From NCBI GenBank assembly GCA_937888925.1, contig CALARM010001197.1:1-12581 (forward strand): 12,581 bases of DNA, read 5' to 3'. The notes beneath the pieces are model-generated. The model saw only the letters and a program-made list of their open reading frames with translations, was not told the DNA's origin and did no database searches. Below are positions 5,612-12,581 of this stretch, piece by piece (the first letter of the stretch is position 1; each line of letters opens with the position of its first letter). The position numbers and the translations under genes are program-made. The stretch is from an uncultured Synergistia bacterium (GTDB taxonomy: Bacteria > Eremiobacterota > SpSt-956 > JAKJGF01).

Positions 5612-7402
5612 ATGTGCGGTATTTGTGGTAAAGTAAATTTCAGAACTCCTCCAGAAAAAGAAAGAATAGAAAAAATAAATCAAAAATTAACCCACAGAGG
5701 ACCTGACTTTGGATGTGTCCTGGATATTGACGGAATAGCAACCTTCGGGCACAGAAGATTATCCATAATCGATTTATCTGCACTGGCTCACCAGCCGATG
5801 CAGGATCCATCAAAAATCTACACCATAACTTATAACGGAGAGACATATAATTTCCAGGAAATAAAAAAAGAACTGCTTCAGTATGGATATAATTTTAAAA
5901 GTAATTCTGATACGGAAGTAGTACTCTATGCCTATATTCACTGGGGTATAAAATGTTTTGAAAAATTTAATGGTATGTTCGCCATAGCTATATGGAACAG
6001 TAAAGAAAAAGAATTGATTCTGGCAAAAGACAGATTCGGGAAAAAACCTCTTTATTATACACTGTTAAATGATGAAATTACATTTGCCTCGGAACTCACA
6101 GCATTGATGGAAGATGAGGAAATAAAAAACAGAGCTACTCTGTCAATATCTGCTCTCAATCATTATCTGGCCATCGGATATATACTCAGCCCTCTCACTA
6201 TTTACAAAGAAATATATAAACTTGAACCGGCAACATATATAAAATTCAAAGAAGGCAAAATAACTGAAAAAACAAGATACTGGGAATATAAAAACTATTT
6301 TTTTAATGTAAAAGAAGAAAAAGAAAAAGAGATAATAGCAAATCTGGAATATTTATTTGATAGAGCTGTAAAATACAGACTTATAAGTGATGTTCCTGTC
6401 GGAGCTTTTTTAAGCGGAGGACTGGATTCAAGCGGAGTAGTGGCCTTTACAAAAAAATATAATAAAGATGATTTACATACCTTCAGTATAGGTTTTTCTT
6501 ATGAAAGTTATAATGAAGCCCATGATGCGAAAATCGTTTCTGATTATCTGAAAACAATTCATCATGAAAAAATTCTTTATAACAATTTAGACAAAGAGAT
6601 AATAAAGGACTATATAAAAAAATATGACGAACCTTTTTCCGATACATCTCTTATACCTATGATGGACGTTTCCTGTCTGGCATCAAAATACATAAAGGTA
6701 GTTCTTTCAGGTGACGGAGCAGATGAAATCTTTGCCGGCTATGAAACCTATAAAGCAGATAAAATAAAAAAAACCTTTGATATATTACCGGGACAAACAA
6801 AAAAAATCCTTTCTTTATTGTTGAATAAATTTGCCATAGAAACAAATAAAAAAGTAAATCCTGGCTTCAAATTAAGACAATTTTCAAAAGGTCTCCCTGA
6901 AGATTATCAGTATGCCCATTATTTATGGAGAGAACTTCATAATGAAAAAGAAAGGATTTATCTTATAGGAGAAGAATATAAAGAGGAAATAATTTCGTCA
7001 AATCCCTATTTTATATTTAAAAATTATTATGACGAAGTAAAAGAACTCGATTATATAAACCAGCATTTATATGTAGATGTAAAAACCTGGCTTACTGACG
7101 ATATACTGGTAAAAATAGACAGAGCTACTATGGCATTTTCTATAGAATCCAGGTCTCCTTATCTGGACAGAGATCTGGTAGAATATATAGCCACTGTTCC
7201 TTCAAAATATAAGATAAAAAATAATGGAAAATATATACTGAAAAAAATGTTAGAAACATATCTTCCCCGGGAAACAATTTATAAAAAGAAATCAGGTTTT
7301 AATGCTCCCGTGAATAACTGGCTGGGGAATAATAAAGAAAATGAATTTAAATTTTTTAATAAATATGTCCTGAAACAAAAAGGAATAAATTTAACGGTAT
7401 AG
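5612..7402 (+). CDS. asnB: Asparagine synthase (glutamine-hydrolysing)-type amidotransferase
   Basis: The family forms an acyl-adenylate and transfers ammonia released from glutamine, making asparagine or, in surface-glycan loci, amidating another carboxylate. The N-terminal glutaminase domain (about 2-190) has nucleophile C2 after Met processing (MCGICG), HRGPD at 28-32, NGETYN at 75-80 and SDTE at 99-102. The synthetase domain has the PP-loop SGGLDSS at 268-274, DEPFSDTS at 339-346, LSGDGADEIFAGY at 365-377 and, later, FSIESRSPYLDRDLVEY. The C-terminal KKSGFNAPVNNWLG is present, but the chain ends about 26 residues afterwards, where relatives often continue for another 30-60. A 6-base repeat AGGAAT (7381-7386 and 7401-7406) flanks the break. 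AAGGAG lies seven bases before the ATG. It is the first gene of a plus-strand operon with a methyltransferase, glycosyltransferase and radical SAM enzyme, so a glycan-modifying substrate is as plausible as aspartate. Confidence 0.93.
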   Translation: MCGICGKVNFRTPPEKERIEKINQKLTHRGPDFGCVLDIDGIATFGHRRLSIIDLSALAHQPMQDPSKIYTITYNGETYNFQEIKKELLQYGYNFKSNSDTEVVLYAYIHWGIKCFEKFNGMFAIAIWNSKEKELILAKDRFGKKPLYYTLLNDEITFASELTALMEDEEIKNRATLSISALNHYLAIGYILSPLTIYKEIYKLEPATYIKFKEGKITEKTRYWEYKNYFFNVKEEKEKEIIANLEYLFDRAVKYRLISDVPVGAFLSGGLDSSGVVAFTKKYNKDDLHTFSIGFSYESYNEAHDAKIVSDYLKTIHHEKILYNNLDKEIIKDYIKKYDEPFSDTSLIPMMDVSCLASKYIKVVLSGDGADEIFAGYETYKADKIKKTFDILPGQTKKILSLLLNKFAIETNKKVNPGFKLRQFSKGLPEDYQYAHYLWRELHNEKERIYLIGEEYKEEIISSNPYFIFKNYYDEVKELDYINQHLYVDVKTWLTDDILVKIDRATMAFSIESRSPYLDRDLVEYIATVPSKYKIKNNGKYILKKMLETYLPRETIYKKKSGFNAPVNNWLGNNKENEFKFFNKYVLKQKGINLTV

Positions 7403-7476
7403 GAATTTTCATTAAAGATTTAGATGAAAATTATGTAGAAGTAATTTAGCTAAATAATTTAAAACAGGTATAAGGA

Positions 7477-8055
7477 ATGAAACAACTTAACCTCGGTTGC
7501 GGACAATTTCCTCAAAAAGGTTTTATAAATGCAGATATCAGTATGGACACACCTGCGGATATTTTCTTTGATTTAAGTAAAATACCATATCCTTTCAAAG
7601 ATAATTCATTCGAACTGGTGATTGCAGAACATGTAATTGAACATCTGGAAAACCCATTTGATGTTATGAAAGAGATATGCCGTATATTAATACCTGGCGG
7701 AAGAATAATTATAAAAGTGCCCCATTTCAGCAGAGGATTTACCCATCCCGACCATAAGCGAGGTTTTGATGTAAGTTTTTACTATTATTTTTATCCTGAA
7801 TGTAAAGCCGGTTATACAGGTCTTGACCTGATTTCTAAAGGCGTTAAGATGAAATGGTTTGCTCAGGAACATCTGAAAAAAATTGTATTATCCGAAAATT
7901 TATATATTATATGTAAAACAATAGGAAATATTCTGGATTTTCTGGCAAATCTGTGTCCATTTTTTTGTTCCAGAATCTGGGCGTTCTGGGTGGGTGGTTT
8001 TGAAGAGGTTGAATTTCAATTTATAAAACCGGAAAGTGATGAAAAAAATGAATGA
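7477..8055 (+). CDS. Class I SAM-dependent methyltransferase
   Basis: A compact cytoplasmic methyltransferase of 192 residues in the Methyltransf_11 (UbiE/SmtA-like) superfamily. Motif I is at the extreme N-terminus (LNLGCG, 4-9); an acidic residue that may contact SAM ribose is D20 (NADIS); EHVIEHL at 51-57 is the conserved post-II helix; RILIPGGRIIIKVPHFS (69-85) is the canonical late motif. HPDHKRGF at 90-97 and the aromatic stretch FYYYFYPE after it are typical of relatives found in polysaccharide clusters. The substrate is unknown; the context suggests a sugar or lipid-linked sugar. The start follows asnB by 74 bases with an AGG at 7466-7468, and the 3' end overlaps the next gene by 17 bases. 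Confidence 0.88.
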   Translation: MKQLNLGCGQFPQKGFINADISMDTPADIFFDLSKIPYPFKDNSFELVIAEHVIEHLENPFDVMKEICRILIPGGRIIIKVPHFSRGFTHPDHKRGFDVSFYYYFYPECKAGYTGLDLISKGVKMKWFAQEHLKKIVLSENLYIICKTIGNILDFLANLCPFFCSRIWAFWVGGFEEVEFQFIKPESDEKNE

Positions 8056-8926
8056 AGAGAAACAGGGTATATCTATAATTATACCTGCTTATAATGAAGA
8101 ACATGGCATAGGTAAAGTACTGGAAAAACTCATAAAGGTAATGAATAAAACAGATAGAGAGTATGAAATAATAGTTATTGACGATGGTTCCACAGATAAC
8201 ACAGGAAATACAGCTTCTCACTTTAATGTCAGGGTTATAAGACATCCTAAAAATCTTGGCTATGGTAAATCCATACTAACAGGAGCGGATCATGCGAAAT
8301 ACGAATTGATAGCTATTACCGATGCAGATGACACATATGATTCTGAAGAAATCATAAAAATGATACCAATGATGGATGCCTTTGATATGGTTGTAGGTAA
8401 AAGGGATATGACCAATATGAAACAGCATTTTCTGGTTAAAATCTTAAGATTTGTATTGAAATTGATTATCCTGTATTTTACAGAAAATATTTGCCCCGAT
8501 CCTAACAGCGGATTGAGAATGTTCAGAAAAAGTATTTTAGAAGGAAGGGCTCTCTTCAGTCTGAAATTCTCTTTTACCACATCCATTACTATTTATGCCT
8601 ATCTGACAAATAAATTCATAGAATATATTCCAATAAAATATTATCCCAGAATAGGCTTTTCAAAGGTCCGTCATGTAAGAGATTCCATAAGAACCCTTAT
8701 ATTGATATTCAGCCTCACATTGATCCATAGACCGTTAAAATGCTTTATGGCCCACATAATAATAACACTTATTGGTATCTCTATGATATTTCTCACAGGA
8801 TTCTTAAATTTCAACGTGTGTCTTTTTCTTACTATAATATGGCTAACAGTAATGTCTTTCTCTGCTCTTGGCTATATAGCTTTTATTTTAGGTATGATAT
8901 ATACCAGGATAAATTATGAAAAATAA
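8039..8926 (+). CDS. Family 2 glycosyltransferase, membrane-anchored (DPM1-like)
   Basis: It transfers a sugar from a nucleotide sugar, probably to a lipid such as polyprenyl phosphate. Counting from the GTG at 8036, the GT-A fold covers about 10-225: PAYNEE at 17-22, DDGSTDNT at 49-56, the metal-binding DADDTY at 96-101 and NSGLRMFRK at 157-165. Two hydrophobic segments at about 239-257 and 261-289 end the chain, as in dolichol/polyprenyl-phosphate sugar synthases with a short C-terminal anchor. Start choice: GTG (8036), ATG (8039) and ATG (8048) are in frame. GGAAAG at 8031-8036 overlaps the GTG and has only a short spacing to ATG 8039, which I prefer. It overlaps the methyltransferase by 17 bases and the radical SAM gene by 11, so translation is probably coupled. 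Confidence 0.9.
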   Translation: MKKMNEEKQGISIIIPAYNEEHGIGKVLEKLIKVMNKTDREYEIIVIDDGSTDNTGNTASHFNVRVIRHPKNLGYGKSILTGADHAKYELIAITDADDTYDSEEIIKMIPMMDAFDMVVGKRDMTNMKQHFLVKILRFVLKLIILYFTENICPDPNSGLRMFRKSILEGRALFSLKFSFTTSITIYAYLTNKFIEYIPIKYYPRIGFSKVRHVRDSIRTLILIFSLTLIHRPLKCFMAHIIITLIGISMIFLTGFLNFNVCLFLTIIWLTVMSFSALGYIAFILGMIYTRINYEK

Positions 8927-10421
8927 AATAATACTTGTACAACCTACAATGGGTATATCAGGAGAATTTGCCCGTCATATACCATTAAGTCTTTTATATG
9001 TAGCTTCCGGTCTGATAAAAAAGAAATTTGAAGTAATAATAGTTGATAACAGAATCTATGGAAGTAACTGGAGAACGAAGCTATATGACTTTCTGGATGA
9101 AAATACTCTCTTTGTCGGGTTAACTGTTATGAGTGGTTCTCCTGTTTCTAATGCCATTGAAGTATCGAAAGCGGTAAAAAAATCCGGCAATATTCCTGTA
9201 GTATGGGGTGGATCTCATCCTACAATAAAACCGAAACAGATACTGGAAAAGGAATATATAGATTTTACAGTGTCAGGCAGTGGTGTAAGCACATCTGTAA
9301 AACTGGCAGAAATCTTACAAAAAAACAACATAAATTCGGAGGAATTAAAAGATATACCGGGTCTGGGTTATAAGCTCAATAGAGAAATACATATAAACCC
9401 TCCATATAGAGGATTTGAACCGGTATGTTATACTGATATACCATATTTCTTAATAAAAGATTTTTCCCATTATGGTCAGATAGGTTCTACTGAAAAAATC
9501 TTTCCCATTTACAGTGCCTATGGATGTCCTTATAACTGTGCATTCTGTATATCTCCCACACTTTACCGTGATTTTAACCACAAATGGATAGCTTTACCGG
9601 CAGAAGAAATAGTGGATCATATGACATATTTAATTAAAAACTATGAAGCTACGGAAATATATTTTTATGACGATGATTCCTTTGTAAATTTAAAACATAT
9701 CCATTCAGTTATAAAAGAAGTAAAAAGAAGACAGATAAAAATAAAAATGAGCTTTCGCGGTGCAAGAGTAAATGAAGTTCTCAAAATGGATAGAGAATAT
9801 ATAGATGACCTTGCAGAAACAGGGACAAATATACTCCATATAGGTATAGAATCAGGTTCTCAAAAAATTCTGGATCTCTTCAATAAAGGAATAAAAATAG
9901 AAGATATCATTGAAATGAACAGAAAACTCTCACAGAATAAAAAGATAATAGCAGGCTACAACTGGATAATAGGTACACCGACTGAAACTCCTGAAGATAT
10001 AAAAAAAACTACTGACCTTATATTGAAATTAATTGATGAAAATCCCAGATGTCTTATATTTCAACCAAATAAATTTCGTCCTATACCTGAAAGCAAACTA
10101 CATGAACTGTCAATAAAACATGGCTATAAAGAACCGACCTGTCTGGAAGAATGGATTGATGAAGAAGTAGAAGGAGATAAATCCCAGCCATGGTATACAG
10201 AGGAACTGAAAAAAATCATTAAAATGCTTCAGGTAACATGTTATTTTATTGATAACAAGCCTTCTCTTCTTTTAAAAAATAATTCATTAAAAAATATGAT
10301 TGTAAAATTTCTGTCCATGCTATACAGACCCTTTGCCAGATATCGCTTTAAATATGGAATAACTTCATTACTTATAGAATATCCCTTATTTCAATTTTTT
10401 GTATCGAGATACAGAAAATAA
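8916..10421 (+). CDS. Cobalamin-binding radical SAM protein
   Basis: The enzyme belongs to the large class with an N-terminal Rossmann B12-binding domain and a 4Fe-4S radical SAM core (class B methylases and relatives). Residues 1-135 are the B12-type fold (PTMGISGEFARHIPLSLLYV, then FVGLTVMSGSP at 66-76 and VVWGGSHPTIKP at 95-106). Family members usually have a GEGE motif after this; here it reads GSGVSTS (121-127). No DxHxxG is visible, as is common in this radical SAM class. The cluster motif CPYNCAFC supplies C204, C208 and C211. YDDDSF (251-256) and HIGIESGSQKIL (308-319) are typical downstream core strands. The 501 residues include about 130 C-terminal residues with no assigned role. 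The substrate is unknown: methylation or another C-H modification of a sugar or lipid fits the neighbours. AGGA at 8906-8909 lies six bases before the ATG, inside the preceding gene. B12 need is consistent with the nearby btuFCD. Confidence 0.9.
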   Translation: MKNKIILVQPTMGISGEFARHIPLSLLYVASGLIKKKFEVIIVDNRIYGSNWRTKLYDFLDENTLFVGLTVMSGSPVSNAIEVSKAVKKSGNIPVVWGGSHPTIKPKQILEKEYIDFTVSGSGVSTSVKLAEILQKNNINSEELKDIPGLGYKLNREIHINPPYRGFEPVCYTDIPYFLIKDFSHYGQIGSTEKIFPIYSAYGCPYNCAFCISPTLYRDFNHKWIALPAEEIVDHMTYLIKNYEATEIYFYDDDSFVNLKHIHSVIKEVKRRQIKIKMSFRGARVNEVLKMDREYIDDLAETGTNILHIGIESGSQKILDLFNKGIKIEDIIEMNRKLSQNKKIIAGYNWIIGTPTETPEDIKKTTDLILKLIDENPRCLIFQPNKFRPIPESKLHELSIKHGYKEPTCLEEWIDEEVEGDKSQPWYTEELKKIIKMLQVTCYFIDNKPSLLLKNNSLKNMIVKFLSMLYRPFARYRFKYGITSLLIEYPLFQFFVSRYRK

Positions 10422-10762
10422 TTATTCTCCTGCCCCATTTTTATAAGGAAACAACTCGTGACACTTTAATAATATTGATCTGTAATTCTCCATCTGACCA
10501 TCATTTTTATACAGTCAGATTACACATAAGAATATTACATAAAATTGAAAAATAAAGAAAATCAAGGAAAAAACATAATATATATTTTTACGTGGCTCTC
10601 TGCTTAACTATAGATCTGCACTTTTTCATAAGTTCCTTGTTTTTACTGGCTTTATAGTTAAATATGGTTGATAACTAAATGGTATAAACTCCTGTTTTAT
10701 AAAAAATAAAGACCTGACATATAACCATTTCTGACATTTACTCTGATGGAAGACAGTATTGC
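10422..10762. other. Convergent intergenic region with inverted repeats
   Basis: These 341 bases separate two convergent genes. No convincing gene was found. Visible inverted repeats: ATCTGAC (10492-10498) / GTCAGAT (10514-10520) with a 15-base loop; TAACTATA (10605-10612) / TATAGTTA (10653-10660); and AAATGGT (10677-10683) / ACCATTT (10724-10730). The first is a plausible hairpin but has no adjoining T-run on either strand, so I do not call it an intrinsic terminator. The other two have 40-base loops and may be chance. A single GTGACAC heptad is at 10458-10464. Confidence 0.4.
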
Positions 10763-12581
10763 TTAAATAGTTGAATTCTGTCCTATAGTAGGAACTATTT
10801 CTCTGAATTTTACAATTAAATCATTAAAGGACTGTTTCTTTAAAAGAGTTTCTATATCCTGTATATCCTTTATTACTCTATCTCTGTCCGGAGAAGATGT
10901 TTTTACAGATAGTATTTTAGAATTTTCAGTTTTAACAAGTTCTTCTTCTTCATCATAAAGGCGTTCAGTTAATTTTTCTCCAGGACGAAGACCTGAAAAA
11001 ACGATGGGAATATCATGTTCCGGATCATAGCCTGAAAGCTCAATAAGATTTTTAGCAAGAGTAAGAATATTCACAGGACGGCCCATATCAAGTATGAAAA
11101 TTTCCCCTCCCTGTCCCATAGAAGCAGCCTGCAATATGAGTAATACTGCTTCAGGAGCTGTCATAAAATAACGGGTCATATCAGGATGGGTAACAGTTAC
11201 AGGCCCTCCGGAACTTATTTGATGTTTAAACGTATGAACCACACTTCCTCTGGTACCAAGAACATTTCCGAAACGAACTATTATAAATTTTGTTGCAGAA
11301 TTTACAGCATATGCTCTGACTATTTTTTCGGCAATCTTCTTTGTTCCCCCCATAATACTGGCAGGCGATACAGCCTTATCAGTGGAAACCATAACAAAAC
11401 GTTTAACTCCATATTTATCAGAAGCTTCTACTAAATTTCTTGTACCGAGAATATTATTTGCAATTGCTTCATCTGGATGTTCTTCCATAAGAGGAACATG
11501 CTTATGGGCTGCAGCATGAAAAACAACAGTAAAATTATATTTTTCAAATATTCTGAAGATTTTTGCCCTGTTTTGAATATCACATATGATCTGTTTTAAT
11601 TCTACAGGAGAAGCTCTTGAACTGAGATCCAGATAGCTTTCATGAATACTGTTTTCACCATGACCTAAAAGATAAAGACTGGCAGGCTTAAAATTAATTA
11701 TCTGACGGCAGAGTTCTCTTCCGATAGAACCTCCTGCCCCTGTTACCAGGATCTTCTGGCCTTTTATAAAATCAGCAATATCAGGGTTATCAAATCTGAC
11801 AGGCTCTCTTCCGAGTAAATCTTCTATTCTTATTTCTCTGCTCTGAGTTAAGGTTACTTTACCATCCAGTATTTCTGAAACTGATGGTATAATAGAGATG
11901 TCAACACCCATCTGTTTTCCCATGGAAAGAATCTTATTTATAAGGTGCCGCGAAATTACAGGTATGGCAATTGTTATTTTCTCAATCTTATATCTGGAAA
12001 TAAGTAAAGGAATATCATCAATTACGCCAAGAACAGGAACACCGTGAATTTTCACATGTTTCTTTCTTGTATCTTCATCTACAAAACCTACAGGCCTGTA
12101 TTCCAGAGCCTTCTGGCGAAGAATTTCTCTTGCATATCCTTCTGCTTCGTCTCCGGTTCCGACTATAAGCAGATTTCTGGATGAGCCACGAAATGTCTGT
12201 CTTAAACTTACCCACTTGAGGAGCATTCTGATGCCTCCTACAAGACTGAGGCATATAAGCCACGAAATTACTGTAACGCTCCTTGGATAAAAAGTTCCTC
12301 CTGTAACAAATACAGGTATGGCAAATAAAATAAAACATAAAGAAACACTGTTGAAAATTGAAACAACTTCGGATACACCTGCATAACGCCATACTTTTCC
12401 ATAAAGGCCGAAGCAGTAAAAGATAATTATACAGAATAAAACAAAAATAATAATCTTTATTAATTCTATACCTGATACCCATTTCAACATCAGATAAAGG
12501 CCACAGTCTTCTTCGAAAAATCTGAGTAAAAATGCCAGAAAAATACCTGAAGGTATAAGAATTATATCCAGTATAATTAAA
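10763..12581 (-). CDS. CapD/FlaA1/WbpM-type nucleotide-sugar 4,6-dehydratase (5' partial)
   Basis: A membrane-bound enzyme expected to convert a UDP-N-acetylhexosamine to a 4-keto-6-deoxy sugar for surface glycans. The frame stays open beyond the ATG at 12488-12490 to the window edge (LIILDIILIPSGIFLAFLLR and onward), so the true start is outside; at least 605 codons are present. Counting from that internal Met, hydrophobic segments at about 10-30, 46-64 and 70-90 plus the upstream one make the four-helix N-terminus. A first Rossmann domain has LLIVGTGDEAEG (107-118). The catalytic SDR domain has VTGAGGSIG (249-257), HAAAHKHVPLMEEHP (325-339) and STDKAVSPASIMGGTKK (369-385). The usual catalytic Tyr is Met380, giving the S-M-K triad known from WbpM; K384 follows. 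GEKLTERLYDEEEE is the expected C-terminal motif. It converges on the glycosyltransferase operon. Exact stereochemistry cannot be told from reading. Confidence 0.93.
   Translation of the reverse strand, partial: LIILDIILIPSGIFLAFLLRFFEEDCGLYLMLKWVSGIELIKIIIFVLFCIIIFYCFGLYGKVWRYAGVSEVVSIFNSVSLCFILFAIPVFVTGGTFYPRSVTVISWLICLSLVGGIRMLLKWVSLRQTFRGSSRNLLIVGTGDEAEGYAREILRQKALEYRPVGFVDEDTRKKHVKIHGVPVLGVIDDIPLLISRYKIEKITIAIPVISRHLINKILSMGKQMGVDISIIPSVSEILDGKVTLTQSREIRIEDLLGREPVRFDNPDIADFIKGQKILVTGAGGSIGRELCRQIINFKPASLYLLGHGENSIHESYLDLSSRASPVELKQIICDIQNRAKIFRIFEKYNFTVVFHAAAHKHVPLMEEHPDEAIANNILGTRNLVEASDKYGVKRFVMVSTDKAVSPASIMGGTKKIAEKIVRAYAVNSATKFIIVRFGNVLGTRGSVVHTFKHQISSGGPVTVTHPDMTRYFMTAPEAVLLILQAASMGQGGEIFILDMGRPVNILTLAKNLIELSGYDPEHDIPIVFSGLRPGEKLTERLYDEEEELVKTENSKILSVKTSSPDRDRVIKDIQDIETLLKKQSFNDLIVKFREIVPTIGQNSTI

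Noticed and set aside
8036..8038. GTG as the glycosyltransferase start
   Set aside because: The GGAAAG at 8031-8036 overlaps this codon; the ATG at 8039 has the better spacing, though only by a few bases.
10605..10660. 8-bp inverted repeat as ends of an insertion sequence remnant
   Set aside because: Only 40 bases lie between the arms, there is no transposase trace, and the arms are AT-rich enough to arise by chance.

Overview
The window is AT-rich bacterial chromosomal DNA, roughly two-thirds A+T by eye, using the standard code with AGGAG-type ribosome binding sites, TATAAT-type promoters and many ATA (Ile) and AGA (Arg) codons. BtuF has a cleavable Sec signal and no convincing lipobox, which suggests a cell with a periplasm. 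I cannot name the lineage. Nothing indicates a phage, plasmid, transposon or CRISPR array; there are no tRNA or rRNA genes.

Layout. (1) Positions 4-670, minus strand: an RNase HI of the Bacillus halodurans type (viroplasmin-like N-terminus plus catalytic domain), preceded by a 43-codon coiled-coil ORF that lacks a normal start codon. (2) Positions 876-3880, minus strand: a vitamin B12 import operon, btuF-btuC-btuD, behind a complete cobalamin riboswitch that ends in an intrinsic terminator. GTGACGC heptanucleotide repeats lie at the predicted operon promoter and again between btuC and btuD. (3) Positions 4055-5254, minus strand: a 399-residue, Cys- and Trp-free, largely disordered protein of unknown function with degenerate internal repeats. 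(4) Positions 5612-10421, plus strand: a tight four-gene operon of an AsnB-type amidotransferase, a small SAM methyltransferase, a membrane-anchored family 2 glycosyltransferase and a cobalamin-binding radical SAM enzyme. (5) Positions 10763-12581, minus strand: a CapD/WbpM-type membrane nucleotide-sugar 4,6-dehydratase whose 5' end runs off the window.

How the genes fit together. Blocks 4 and 5 look like part of a surface-glycan locus: the dehydratase would supply a 4-keto-6-deoxy nucleotide sugar, the glycosyltransferase would act at the membrane, and the amidotransferase, methyltransferase and radical SAM enzyme would modify sugar or lipid. The radical SAM enzyme probably needs cobalamin, which block 2 imports; this link is an inference from proximity. 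The least explained items are the disordered protein, the heptad repeats in the B12 operon, the symmetric repeats over the asnB promoter and a possible 20-bp frameshifting insertion at the end of asnB.
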